From an uncultured Planctomycetaceae bacterium (GTDB lineage Bacteria; Planctomycetota; Planctomycetia; Planctomycetales; Planctomycetaceae): DNA of 37,900 bases. Every line of letters starts with the position of its first letter. The first letter of the stretch is position 1. Location of the stretch: the NCBI GenBank assembly GCA_903871805.1, contig CAIQIE010000208.1, positions 1-37,900 on the forward strand. The letters run 5' to 3'. The position numbers and the translations under genes are program-made. A model generated the notes under the pieces. That model had not been told where the DNA came from. It saw only the letters and a list, made by a program, of their open reading frames with translations, and searched no databases. Positions 24,311 through 33,264 of the stretch are shown here, piece after piece.

Positions 24311-24507
24311 GCAGAACGATCCGCCGTTCTGCCAGCAGCTGCCAACCAGGCGGTAATTCCCGACCAGACAATCGTTCACCGCCCGCAACCGCTGGCTCGG
24401 CAGTTCCCGGGCATCGCTGCCAGAAAAGCGAGCGTGGTACCTTGAGTCGCATTTCCACCCGGCTGAATCCCGCTGATCAGGATCCTCCCACGCTCGCTTA
24501 CCGATGC
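24311..24507. other. Multi-hairpin intergenic element (possible leader or ncRNA)
   Basis: In the 606-base gap between the divergent transporter and small membrane protein genes lie several inverted repeats: gcagaacg/cgttctgc (24311-24318 with 24325-24332, 8 bp, 6-base loop), ggcggt/accgcc (near 24348-24380), and a 12-bp perfect stem aagcgagcgtgg/ccacgctcgctt (24426-24437 with 24488-24499) around 50 bases, flanked by gcatcg/cgatgc (24411-24416 with 24502-24507). On the minus strand the 12-bp stem ends in TTTT, as in an attenuator ahead of the transporter gene. It matches no RNA family I could recognise; the rest of the gap holds no supportable gene. Confidence 0.5.
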
Positions 24508-24764
24508 GGCACGCATGCTTCTTCATTCAGCGTTCGGTACCTGGATCACAGCCGAAGCCACTTGTTTTTCACGATTAACATTCTCGTTTTGCGAATTTCC
24601 CATGAGTAATGAGCTCGCGCAGGGTCTGTGGCGCAGTGTTTGCCATGTCCGCAATGCAGAGTTCGGCGCATTGGCCGACAACCACCACTCTTCATTACGG
24701 CAGCCCCGGCTTCTTTGCTGTGCTGCCTGTTTCACTTTCCCGAAGGACAAGGGAGTGCTGTTTT

Positions 24765-25097
24765 ATGAATCAGGTCTTTGAAGATGTGAAGCGGTTTCAG
24801 CTCTGGTTTCCATTCTTTCAGGTACTGATTGCCGCTGTCGCTCTGTACGACAGCTATCTGACAATGCGGTTTCGTGATGTGATGCTTTACACCGAAGAAA
24901 ATCCGCTCGGACGCTGGTTGATTCAATCCTGCGACGGAAGTGTGGCCGTGTTCCTCCAGATGAAACTGGCCGGCACTCTGCTGGTCATGCTGATGCTGTT
25001 CTGGATGCGTGTCCGGCAAAGCCGAATGACTCTGCCAGTCTCCGGCTCGATCGCTTCCTGGCAGTGTGGCCTGCTGGTGTATCTGACGGCTGCCTGA
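24765..25097 (+). CDS. Small integral membrane protein of unknown function
   Basis: A 110-residue protein with hydrophobic segments at about residues 13-32, 57-77 and near the C terminus, and a polar connector containing Y-T-E-E-N-P-L-G-R-W. The D-S-Y-L-T-M and E-N-P-L pattern recalls small DUF5658-like membrane proteins, but I am not certain of the family. The start at 24765 has GGGAG about ten bases upstream and places the first helix correctly; the frame continues upstream without support. It is isolated, with divergent and convergent neighbours. Confidence 0.6.
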   Translation: MNQVFEDVKRFQLWFPFFQVLIAAVALYDSYLTMRFRDVMLYTEENPLGRWLIQSCDGSVAVFLQMKLAGTLLVMLMLFWMRVRQSRMTLPVSGSIASWQCGLLVYLTAA

Positions 25098-25297
25098 TTG
25101 CCCGACAGTGCCTATTCACAGGATTCGCGACAAGGTTCTCTGCGCTATGGCTCTGAATGGAGACCAGCGACTTGCAGCTGTTGTTCCCGCGACATTCATC
25201 GACTCAGCAGATGCGCCACACTTTGGTGTCACGTGGTGACAACAGCGAAATGCTCACCTGGGCTTATTCAGCAGCTGAGTCGCCAGCTGGCCTCTGC

Positions 25298-25337
25298 AAA
25301 AAAAACAGGGTGGCAGCAAACAGTGCCTGCCACCCTG
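25298..25337 (-). terminator. Strong intrinsic terminator after the acetylesterase gene
   Basis: A perfect 11-bp stem, cagggtggcag (25306-25316) with ctgccaccctg (25327-25337), 10-base loop, is followed on the minus strand by eight T residues (A run 25298-25305). It lies about 50 bases beyond the stop codon of the acetylesterase gene. Confidence 0.9.
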
Positions 25338-25384
25338 ATTCACTTTGCTGAGACTATGGTCATATCTCCGCTCTTCAGGAAAAG

Positions 25385-27586
25385 TTACTTTTCCGTACTG
25401 CGAACATACACCCGCAGTCGCTTGCTGGTCCAGCTGCCAGCGTTGGCGGTGAAAGTCCAGTCCGGTGTGTCACCCGGCCCCTGCCCAATGCCAATGTCTG
25501 CGCGATCTGCCGCACGCCAGTTGTTGATGGAAAACACTGTCTGCCCGGCTGGCGTATTGTGCACCTGCATGCAACCGTAGCCCTCTTCCGGGACCACAAC
25601 TTCATCACCAAAGTCATAGATGTCCTCGGATGCCCCGGGAACCCGGCCAGCGTTCTTCATCCCATAGTTATGGGGCCAGAATTCGATGTTTCCAGTTTCC
25701 AGTCCCGTCCCCGTCTTTAATCCTGGCACATCAGAAAAGATGTCCAGACTACTGACTGACTGCTGAAACATGGCCCCCGACTGCTTTGTGGGAATTCCAA
25801 TCTTTGTGATGTCCTCGGTGAAGGCCTTCATTGAGACGAACACGTGCTTCATGGAACCATCGGCGGCTGTCAGTTCCACCAGGTATCCCACACGGTCAAA
25901 CGCCTTTACCTTTTCATGCTGATCCACGTCGTACCGAATCTCTGCCCCAAGGCGACTGAGGTCCATGTCGTAGACGAGGGTGTATTCCTTGCTGATCGGC
26001 AGAGAACTCAGAAATGTTGGAATCTCGCCGGCACGGAAGGCGCCGACCGACAAGCCCGTGCCGCCCGTCAGATTCGGCTCAGCCAGCAGATGCCATGCAA
26101 ACCGCAGGGCTACAGGAGTCTTCACCTTGTCGGACTTCAACACGATGCTGCCACCCTCGATCACTGCCGACGCCGGATGAAATCCGCCAGACCCCGGCCC
26201 TACGATTTCAAAATGCGTTGGGGCTGCGCCGTCCCGCGTCTTCAGACCATCCGCGGTGTTGCGGAAGTGCACCTTCAGGGAATCTTTCAAAACCTCCAGA
26301 CGATCAAGCTCGGGACTATCAGCCACAAGCTCCAAACGTCCGTAATCATAATGCAGAGCCAGCTGGGCCAGTCGCAACCCCACATCCTGCTTATTCGGCG
26401 GATGAATGTCGCCGATGGTGGCAATGTCGTTGATCACCACCATACCCGTGCGGGGAATCTGATGAGCAGCCGCTGCCTGAGCTTCCCAGAACTGCGCCAG
26501 CACGGTGTGGTCCTGACTGCCATACTGGTAGGGGGCAATCTGTACGAAGTAGAACGGAAATTCCCGCTTCCACAAACTGCGCCAACCACCAATCAGGGCT
26601 TTCATCTTTTCCAGATACAACATGCCCTCAGTGTGATTGGATTCCCCCTGATACCAGATCGCACCACGAATCGGAAAACCGACCAGCGAGTGAATCATGC
26701 CGTTGTACAGCATGGAAGGATCCTGATTGCTGGAAAATGGTATCAGCTCGCCAGGATAGCCCGGGCTCGGGGCCACACCCGTGGCCGAGTCGACCTTGGT
26801 CTTTGCCTCGGTGAGCCACACTTCCACGGCGGCCAGGTATTCCGCCAGTCGGCTGCGATACTCCGGTGTCCCCGGCGTGCGCCCGATCACTGATCGATAA
26901 ATGTCCTGCAGCGCCTGCACCTGCTGGAAACCCACCGGAGGCGTCCAGGGCTCAATTCTTGTTCCGCCCCAGGAAGAATTGACTAGACCAATGGGAACGT
27001 TAAGTTCTTTGTGCAGTTTGCGGGCCATGTAATAACCACAGGCGGTAAAGTTACCGGCAGTCTCCGGAGAACATACCTGCCACGACCCATTAAATGAGTC
27101 CAGCGGGACGGTCGATGGCACCAGCGGAACTTTGATGTGACGAATCAGAGGATACTTCGCCTCCGCAATCTCCTGCTGCGCATTGGCGCTGATCGCCACC
27201 GTCCACTCCATGTTTGACTGCCCCGAACACAGCCAGACTTCTCCCACAAGGACATCGCTCAGCTCAATCCGATTCTTTGCTTCAACCACAAATCGCACGG
27301 CCTCGGCCGACGCCTGCATGGATGGCAATTCGACCTGCCACCGACCAGTGTCATCCGCTTTGATCGTTGCTGTGGACTTGCCCACGGCGACCGTAACGGA
27401 TTCTCCCGGCTCCGCCCAACCCCACACCTGCAGCGGCTGTTCACGCTGCAATACCATGTGATCGCCGAACACACTGGCCAGCCGCGCATCGGCCAGCACA
27501 CTGCCTGTCGTCGTGACCACCAGCAGTACTGCGGTAATTCCCGAAACCCACAGGCAATCAATCGCCTGACCCCATCGCTTAGCCAT
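25385..27586 (-). CDS. Secreted sialate O-acetylesterase family protein (SASA/DUF303)
   Basis: A 733-residue protein with a signal peptide (hydrophobic core at about 13-28, then V-L-A-D-A). A beta domain at about residues 35-115 precedes the SGNH-type esterase domain: catalytic Ser124 in C-S-G-Q-S-N-M-E-W, W-Y-Q-G-E-S-N-H, and the Asp/His pair in G-D-I-H-P-P-N-K. The family removes acetyl groups from sialic acids or plant polysaccharides. About 200 extra C-terminal residues with W-P-H-N-Y-G, Y-D-F-G-D and W-T-F-T-A-N look like an additional beta domain, making it longer than the usual 500-650. The start at 27586 was chosen to give the signal peptide; the longer frame would cross the preceding terminator. 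It is a single-gene unit bounded by terminators on both sides. Confidence 0.9.
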   Translation of the reverse strand: MAKRWGQAIDCLWVSGITAVLLVVTTTGSVLADARLASVFGDHMVLQREQPLQVWGWAEPGESVTVAVGKSTATIKADDTGRWQVELPSMQASAEAVRFVVEAKNRIELSDVLVGEVWLCSGQSNMEWTVAISANAQQEIAEAKYPLIRHIKVPLVPSTVPLDSFNGSWQVCSPETAGNFTACGYYMARKLHKELNVPIGLVNSSWGGTRIEPWTPPVGFQQVQALQDIYRSVIGRTPGTPEYRSRLAEYLAAVEVWLTEAKTKVDSATGVAPSPGYPGELIPFSSNQDPSMLYNGMIHSLVGFPIRGAIWYQGESNHTEGMLYLEKMKALIGGWRSLWKREFPFYFVQIAPYQYGSQDHTVLAQFWEAQAAAAHQIPRTGMVVINDIATIGDIHPPNKQDVGLRLAQLALHYDYGRLELVADSPELDRLEVLKDSLKVHFRNTADGLKTRDGAAPTHFEIVGPGSGGFHPASAVIEGGSIVLKSDKVKTPVALRFAWHLLAEPNLTGGTGLSVGAFRAGEIPTFLSSLPISKEYTLVYDMDLSRLGAEIRYDVDQHEKVKAFDRVGYLVELTAADGSMKHVFVSMKAFTEDITKIGIPTKQSGAMFQQSVSSLDIFSDVPGLKTGTGLETGNIEFWPHNYGMKNAGRVPGASEDIYDFGDEVVVPEEGYGCMQVHNTPAGQTVFSINNWRAADRADIGIGQGPGDTPDWTFTANAGSWTSKRLRVYVRSTEK

Positions 27587-27608
27587 CTTCACTTTTCCCG
27601 GCGCCAAA

Positions 27609-27663
27609 CAAAAAAACGACGAAGAGCTTTCGTCAGACAAACGTCTGGCGTGTCTTCGTCGTT
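27609..27663 (-). terminator. Long-stem terminator after the toroid/HEAT gene
   Basis: An 11-bp perfect stem aacgacgaaga (27615-27625) with tcttcgtcgtt (27653-27663) encloses a loop with its own short cagac/gtctg hairpin. On the minus strand the stem is followed by a run of seven T residues (A run 27610-27616, overlapping the stem base). It ends transcription of the gene whose stop is at 27742 and lies upstream of the acetylesterase start. Confidence 0.8.
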
Positions 27664-27687
27664 CCTGAGTCATTCGTCAAGCGTCAG

Positions 27688-27703
27688 GGGCCTGATCAGG
27701 CCC
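27688..27703. repeat. 16-bp perfect palindrome
   Basis: The sequence gggcctgatcaggccc reads the same on both strands. With no loop it would be a poor hairpin, so it may be a protein-binding dyad or chance. It lies 38 bases after the toroid/HEAT gene and before its terminator. Confidence 0.6.
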
Positions 27704-27741
27704 TGCTGATGCGGAATGGCCGGCAGATTTTCCGGGCGAAC

Positions 27742-29451
27742 TCACTTCTTACCGGACTCTTCCGCTTTGGCTCCCGCAAAGGTTGCAGCCTCCAGTTCGT
27801 CCAGCCCGTCCTTCTCTTCATAGGGTCGCGTCTGAAAATACCAGTCCGACCAGCGTTTGAAACTTTTTGTGCGCCAGTCATTGGCGTTCTTAAGTCGCTG
27901 CTCCGCAGGATCGGATTGGCCAAGTCCACCGAGCGGATCGAGGGAGACTCCAAATCCATTTGGTCGCCGTGCGATAAAACGCAACGCCATTTCGGCTTCG
28001 ATATTGACGTCGACATTCGGATCCTTCAGGCCTTCCAGCATCTGAGGAACCAATCCGAAGTTCCCGGTACGTCCCAGTGCCCAATAAACAGAACGTCGCA
28101 CCTGGGCGTTGGGATGCCTGATCAGTTTTTTGAGCCGGTCAATTTCGCCCACAAGCTTCTTTGGGTCATCGATTGACTGCACGCTGAGCACCACATCGTC
28201 AGCAATGCTGCTGTCCGTTTCGTCCAACGTTGAAAAGTCAATGTTTTCCATGGAACTGAGCAGCAGATCCAGTTCGGACGGATCTTTCTGCTTCTTCTTG
28301 TCACCAAACGGATTTCCCTTGTCTGCCCGCAACTGACCTTTGCCGTACAGCGTTTTCAAAATCTGATCTGTCGAACGCATGTAGTACAACAGTGCCAGAC
28401 TGGTTCCGACAACGGGACCGGCATGAGTCTGAAAGCTGCCGTCCTGGCCCTGCAGAGTCAGCAGTCCGTCTCCGTAGACCATGAACCAGTCCTGTCCGTT
28501 AATCTTTCCCAAATCACCCACAGCAGCGGCACGCTCGATGCAGTAATAGAAGTACAGGTTGTGTTCCACCCGGCTGACCGGCTGAAAGTTGGCAAGATTC
28601 CACGAGAAGGCGCGGTCCACACGGGCATCAAGTGCCCCGGCGGCCTGGGACGCGTTATAGTCCGGGAAAGCTGGTTTGACCTCGCCGACTTCCACTTCTT
28701 CCTCGACCTTTTCTAATGCCCCAAAAGCCAATTCCTTCTTCTCGGCATCTGGTTTGACCGCTTTTCGCGATCCGTGCAGCATCAGGCGACAGACTCCCAA
28801 ACTACCAGCTCCAGCCATCGTCATGTTGTGGGTGGAACTTCCCTGGCCAGGTCCTTCAGTGGTTCCCGGACGATAGGCCCAGCCACCGTCCCCATTACCA
28901 CTGCGCATCAGAAAATCAGCGGCACGATCGACCGTTTCCGGGGGAATCTGAGCCCCGGCACGCTGACAGGCCCACAGAGCCAGGACGGCGTACTGTGACA
29001 TACTAATGTCGCCCGGATTTGTCGGGTTATCGCTCCATGACCCATTGGCCCGCTGAGTCGCGACGACGTAGTTGGCAATCGTCTGCAAATGAGTCCGATA
29101 GGCATCTTTGTCGATATCGGCCAACAGCATGGCATCCACGCCGGCCCCGTAGATGTGGTCATAACTGGAAATTGGCTGATAGGTAGCCCCGGCAGAACGT
29201 CCTGCGGCAGTGGCCAGTGCTTCGGCAATCACAGGGTCCGCTTTGGAAATGCCGCACTTATAGAAAGCGTAGGCCGCGATAATCTGCTCGCCCCCATGAC
29301 GTCCCTGCGGCTGCTGTGTTCTGAGGTAGGCGAGGCCGCGGTCCACCGCCGCATCAAATCGTGGCACACTCGTGCTTTTCCGTTCTCCGTCGGCCGCGAA
29401 ACCAAGGACGCTGGTAAGAAGCAATGCTGACGCGATTAGACCGATACGCAT
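27742..29451 (-). CDS. Secreted alpha/alpha-toroid (terpene-cyclase/prenyltransferase-like) plus HEAT protein
   Basis: A 569-residue protein with a signal peptide ending near residue 19-20 (G-F-A-A-D). Residues about 30-390 consist of helical repeats with Q-R-A-N-G-S-W, G-D-G-G-W-A-Y and G-Q-D-G-S-F-Q, the QxxG-W-like pattern of squalene-cyclase and prenyltransferase toroids. The catalytic D-x-D-D of squalene-hopene cyclases was not seen, and export to the envelope argues against terpene cyclisation. An acidic/Lys-rich linker (about 395-455) leads to HEAT-like repeats (H-P-N-A-Q-V-R-R-S-V-Y-W-A-L-G). This is a planctomycete-type protein of unknown role, more likely a protein-binding scaffold. 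It is transcribed from its own upstream gap and ended by the long-stem terminator. Confidence 0.82.
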   Translation of the reverse strand: MRIGLIASALLLTSVLGFAADGERKSTSVPRFDAAVDRGLAYLRTQQPQGRHGGEQIIAAYAFYKCGISKADPVIAEALATAAGRSAGATYQPISSYDHIYGAGVDAMLLADIDKDAYRTHLQTIANYVVATQRANGSWSDNPTNPGDISMSQYAVLALWACQRAGAQIPPETVDRAADFLMRSGNGDGGWAYRPGTTEGPGQGSSTHNMTMAGAGSLGVCRLMLHGSRKAVKPDAEKKELAFGALEKVEEEVEVGEVKPAFPDYNASQAAGALDARVDRAFSWNLANFQPVSRVEHNLYFYYCIERAAAVGDLGKINGQDWFMVYGDGLLTLQGQDGSFQTHAGPVVGTSLALLYYMRSTDQILKTLYGKGQLRADKGNPFGDKKKQKDPSELDLLLSSMENIDFSTLDETDSSIADDVVLSVQSIDDPKKLVGEIDRLKKLIRHPNAQVRRSVYWALGRTGNFGLVPQMLEGLKDPNVDVNIEAEMALRFIARRPNGFGVSLDPLGGLGQSDPAEQRLKNANDWRTKSFKRWSDWYFQTRPYEEKDGLDELEAATFAGAKAEESGKK

Positions 29452-29935
29452 GGTTGTTCTCGTTATAACCTGGACTTCAATCCTGAAGATTAAAATCTGC
29501 CATCGCCGCCTACAATGCCCGCCACATCATCGCGGTTGCAGTGACTATCGACCCGTGATCAGACGAACCTTCAACATCCATAGGGCCCGATCACCGGAAG
29601 ATACCGGTTCCGATCCGAAACCCCATTAACGTTTTCTGAAACGGCTCCTGAAACAGTATCCTGGATGCTACCCACGAAAAAAAGCCCTGTCAAACTGCGA
29701 ATCGTCCCGGATTACCTCAGTTTGCGGTAAATCACCTGAAAAAACCCACGCGAGGGCGGTTTCCACGACCACAGCCGACATTCTCCAGACTTCTCGCGCA
29801 CGCGGGAATCCAGCGGCGATAATTCAAGTCCATTCGTGGATCCAGTATTCTGTTGTTTTACACGGTGCCTGCGTGCGTGACTGCGTGCGGACCTGGATTT
29901 AGGGCGAGTCTGGATTTGTCCAGAATAACAGTCGC
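29452..29935. other. Intergenic region between two secreted-protein genes
   Basis: These 484 bases contain no supportable gene. A tctgga-tttg-tccaga hairpin (about 29909-29924) lies just after the metallopeptidase stop codon and may contribute to its termination, although no T tract follows. Upstream is a short imperfect repeat tgcgtgcgtgactgcgtgcg. The promoter of the toroid/HEAT gene should be near 29460-29600. Confidence 0.4.
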
Positions 29936-31612
29936 TTAACGCTGTTCTGCCGCGGACTCACCTTCGGCAGCCTGAAGCTGATCGTCCAGATTTTGCATGT
30001 GAGTCCGGTATTGGTGGTCCAGGTCGGTCCACGAAACTCCGGCAATGCGGCTGAAGGAAGGCTCTTCCAAAATACGTTCAGCGTCCGGCCGGTAGATCTC
30101 AGCAAGCAACTGAATCACATCGTCACGATACAGGCCGTCGTCGAAGTGCATCAGAAAATGGGCAAAGCCCGATGCCTGAGTGTACAGCGGGCTGATCTGC
30201 GGATGACTCTGAAATTCATCTTTCCCAAGGCCAAAGAACTGCTGGGCTGGCATGTAGAACAGAAAGGATGGATCCAGGAGCCGCTGGCGGGCCGTGTCAA
30301 AGCGGACGTAGGCGGGATCTCCGATCGTCACTTTTCCATCCTCACCCACGCTGAAGGATTCAAAATAACAGGCCAGCCCTTCAATCAGCCAGAAATTGGA
30401 ACGTTCGCAAAGAACCCATTCCTCGGCACGTTTCTGACGTGTCTTCATGGCGAGTGCCCTGGAAGCAACGCGACGAGCGTCCATGGTATCGACATCAAAA
30501 ATCTGGTGGGTGGCCTCATGGAACAGTGTGGCAAGATCCTCTCGGGAGGGATTCATGTAAAAGTAACAGGTCCTGTCCGGCTGCCAATACAATCCATTCG
30601 TTTCAATATTTGGCGGCACCTTTCCCGCAACCCGCTGCTGATACTCTTCACGTGTCGAGTAGTAGTGCACCTCCATCGGCTTTCGTCGACGCGATGACAA
30701 CTGACGCCCGGCTGTTTCAAATCGTTCCTGCAATGACCCAGGTGTCTCGAAGAACGCAGCAAAGTTCTGCTGCAGCCACGTATGGAAAATCTCCAGCTTT
30801 GCTGACAGTTCCACTCCGGCTTCCAGACTGACATTCGTCTTCACAAGGAAATGCTCACTTGGGATTTCCCATGCATTCCGGAAGTCCCGTCGCAGCTCTT
30901 CTTCCTTTTCCCTGCTGACCCAGTCGCCTTTCCACGGACGCAGGTCCTGCTCATAACGCGACAGATTTGCCACAGGTATCCAGCCAAACCGCGGATCATA
31001 CATCTGTGGCTTCTGACCACTGCGCATCTGCTTTTCAAAGGCAGACACCCATTCGCCGGTGTAGTCCGCATCGTCTCTGCGTGCTGGATCACGGAACTGC
31101 TCCTGCCCCAGCACCGACCTTGCAAATTTATGATCCGGGTCCAGGCAGATCACATCGCCAATCAACGAAAAAGCCAACGATGGAAAACCCGCGCGCAGTG
31201 CAGATCGAGCCAGCGTGTAGAGTTGCCCTGCTCGATCATGACGAGCACTGCGGACCTGACTTCTCCACGACAGTTCGTCACTCGATAACGTCTGCGAGAT
31301 CTCCGCGGAAAGCATTCGCGGTGGCTCAGTACGTACGTTGGCCTGCGTTAACTTCTGCTGCAGTGAGGAAATCTCGCTGGCGGCCTGAGTCAGCCGACGC
31401 TGACGGCACCATTCCGCGACATTCTCCATATCAGCAGCAAAGGCTTTCAGAATGACTGTCCGACGATCCAGAATCTGCCGATGTCGTCGATCCCTGGTCG
31501 CGCCTTCGTCGGCACTCGCGAATGAACTGAGTACAAGCAGGGCCATCAGTGTTGTCTGGATCAGCCTGATCCCGTAGATCCGGGCATTCTGAGGCGAGCA
31601 TACTAGTTTCAT
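29936..31612 (-). CDS. Secreted HEATH metallopeptidase-like protein (DUF1570-like)
   Basis: A 558-residue protein with an N-terminal signal or anchor (hydrophobic core at about residues 14-32, ending S-F-A-S-A). A helical, Arg-rich N-terminal half resembling TPR spacing is followed by a peptidase-like domain with the zinc motif H365-E-A-T-H369 and, about 40 residues later, E-G-L-A-C-Y-F-E, which can supply the third ligand as in gluzincins. This arrangement fits DUF1570-type proteins of planctomycetes. Zinc-dependent proteolysis outside the cytoplasm is inferred from the motif. AGGAAA lies about ten bases upstream of the ATG. It is divergent from the oxidoreductase gene; the 365 bases between them (31613-31977) hold short dyads such as ttttcgaaaa (31636-31645) but no gene. 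Confidence 0.85.
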   Translation of the reverse strand: MKLVCSPQNARIYGIRLIQTTLMALLVLSSFASADEGATRDRRHRQILDRRTVILKAFAADMENVAEWCRQRRLTQAASEISSLQQKLTQANVRTEPPRMLSAEISQTLSSDELSWRSQVRSARHDRAGQLYTLARSALRAGFPSLAFSLIGDVICLDPDHKFARSVLGQEQFRDPARRDDADYTGEWVSAFEKQMRSGQKPQMYDPRFGWIPVANLSRYEQDLRPWKGDWVSREKEEELRRDFRNAWEIPSEHFLVKTNVSLEAGVELSAKLEIFHTWLQQNFAAFFETPGSLQERFETAGRQLSSRRRKPMEVHYYSTREEYQQRVAGKVPPNIETNGLYWQPDRTCYFYMNPSREDLATLFHEATHQIFDVDTMDARRVASRALAMKTRQKRAEEWVLCERSNFWLIEGLACYFESFSVGEDGKVTIGDPAYVRFDTARQRLLDPSFLFYMPAQQFFGLGKDEFQSHPQISPLYTQASGFAHFLMHFDDGLYRDDVIQLLAEIYRPDAERILEEPSFSRIAGVSWTDLDHQYRTHMQNLDDQLQAAEGESAAEQR

Positions 31613-31977
31613 CGTGCGAATTTCCTGACGTACGGTTTTCGAAAAGCGACATCTGCGAAGGTCGTCGAAGAACCTCTTTCATTCCGTGACCCGCAAAAGC
31701 ATAGCAGGCGACCGTTTTTCGTCCCATTTCAGTTTTCACGGAAAACTTCCGTATCTCCAGCGAAAAAGCTCGCAAAAAAACGCCAATTCCAGGAAAAACG
31801 ACGCCCGTGACGCTAAGCAGCCTCCGCTGACTCACCGCAGCGAACACAATGCGGCCTGCCTGGACGTCTGGCGTCGTGACCTCTACCAGACACACCGGAG
31901 CCGCACAATCTTTTCCCGTGGCAATCCGAAACAGTGGCACGCCAGCAAAACCGCCTGTCTTCAGAGAAATTGACGTT

Positions 31978-33231
31978 ATGGATCAAAACCCCGTCATCAT
32001 CGTCGGCGCCGGACTCGCCGGACTCTGTTGCGCCAAAGAACTCGGCAAACGCGGCATACCCGTGATCCTGCTGGAATCTCATTCGGTACCCGGCGGTCGC
32101 GTGCGGACGGATCTCGTAGATGGCTTTCAACTGGATCACGGGTTTCAGGTGCTTCAGACAGCTTACCCCGAAGCCGCAGCCCAGCTGAATTACACGGCTT
32201 TGCAGTTACAACCCTTTGCCCCGGGAGCGTTAATTCGGACGCGTGGCGGATTTGTCGAAATGTCCGATCCATGGCGACGACCGGGAAAGCTGTTCACGAC
32301 GCTGTTCAATGGTGTCGGGACCTTCTCCGATCGATTGCGACTGGCTCGGTTGCGATTGCGAGTCTCAAGGCTTTCAGACGAACAGATCCAGGCCGTCCCC
32401 GACCAGTCCACTCGCACCTTTTTACTGCAGACCTGCGGCTTTTCCGAAGATATTGTGAACCGATTTTTTCGCCCCTGGTTTTCTGGTGTGTTTCTGGAAA
32501 AAGACCTCGCCACGTCAAGCCACTACTTCCAGTTTCTGTTTCGGATCTTTGCGACAGGCAATGCGTCACTGCCGTCGGAGGGTATGGCGTCAATTCCCCG
32601 ACAACTGGCGGCGTCGCTGCCCGCGGGAACTCTGCGCACCAACACACAGGTAAACTCGGTCACTCCGCGGGAAGTGCGACTGACGTCCGGGGAAACACTG
32701 TCCGCTCGGGCGGTCGTTCTGGCGGTTCAGGGGCCGGAAGCCAGTCGACTGTCGCAGGGTGCCATCCCCGCGCCTGGCGCATGCTCGACGACCTGCTTCT
32801 ACTTTGCGGCTCCGAAAGCGCCATTTTCTCAGCCACTGCTGGTGCTCAACGGTGATGAATCCGGCCCCATCAACAACCTCAGCGTGGTCAGTAACGTGGC
32901 GCCCTCATACGCTCCAGCGGGGAAGGCACTGATCAGTGTCTCCGTGGTCGGAGATCATGCGGCAAATTTAAAACAGACAGAAGCCGCCATTCGTCTGCAG
33001 TTGAAGTCGTGGTACGGCGCGTCGACCGACGCCTGGAGCATGTTGCGGGCCTATCCGATTCATTTTGCCCTGCCAGCACAGCCACCGGGTTTTCAAGCGG
33101 CAGCAGGACCGTTACTTAAAACCGCCAATGGACTGTTCACCTGTGGCGATTCGACGACCACCGCATCGATCCACGGCGCCATGCTCAGCGGACGCCTTGT
33201 GGCCCGGGATGTGGCCATGGAAACCCGGTAA
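31978..33231 (+). CDS. FAD-dependent oxidoreductase (phytoene desaturase/amine oxidase-like)
   Basis: A 417-residue flavoprotein. The N terminus has the dinucleotide-binding fold V-I-I-V-G-A-G-L-A-G-L-C-C followed by L-L-E-S and P-G-G-R-V-R-T-D, the standard amine-oxidase/carotenoid-desaturase signature, and the C terminus has F-T-C-G-D-S-T-T-T-A-S-I-H-G-A-M-L-S-G, the second FAD contact. The early D-H-G-F-Q-V-L segment places it with NAD(P)/FAD-dependent proteins of the phytoene-desaturase-like group. The substrate is unknown; no carotenoid genes are adjacent. The start at 31978 gives the canonical N terminus and has GAGAAA about nine bases upstream; the frame extends to 31849 without family support. 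A hairpin follows the stop. Confidence 0.9.
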   Translation: MDQNPVIIVGAGLAGLCCAKELGKRGIPVILLESHSVPGGRVRTDLVDGFQLDHGFQVLQTAYPEAAAQLNYTALQLQPFAPGALIRTRGGFVEMSDPWRRPGKLFTTLFNGVGTFSDRLRLARLRLRVSRLSDEQIQAVPDQSTRTFLLQTCGFSEDIVNRFFRPWFSGVFLEKDLATSSHYFQFLFRIFATGNASLPSEGMASIPRQLAASLPAGTLRTNTQVNSVTPREVRLTSGETLSARAVVLAVQGPEASRLSQGAIPAPGACSTTCFYFAAPKAPFSQPLLVLNGDESGPINNLSVVSNVAPSYAPAGKALISVSVVGDHAANLKQTEAAIRLQLKSWYGASTDAWSMLRAYPIHFALPAQPPGFQAAAGPLLKTANGLFTCGDSTTTASIHGAMLSGRLVARDVAMETR

Positions 33232-33246
33232 TCAGCCCTGCCATGC

Positions 33247-33264
33247 TCAGCCCCTTCGGGCTGA
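33247..33264 (+). terminator. Hairpin after the FAD oxidoreductase gene
   Basis: A perfect 7-bp stem tcagccc (33247-33253) with gggctga (33258-33264) and a cttc tetraloop lies 16 bases after the stop. No T tract follows, so it may stabilise the 3' end rather than terminate strictly. Confidence 0.5.

Noticed and set aside
24426..24499. T-box-like leader before the transporter gene
   Set aside because: The minus strand has GGGTGG and a stem ending in TTTT, but the conserved T-box sequence and specifier loop are not evident.
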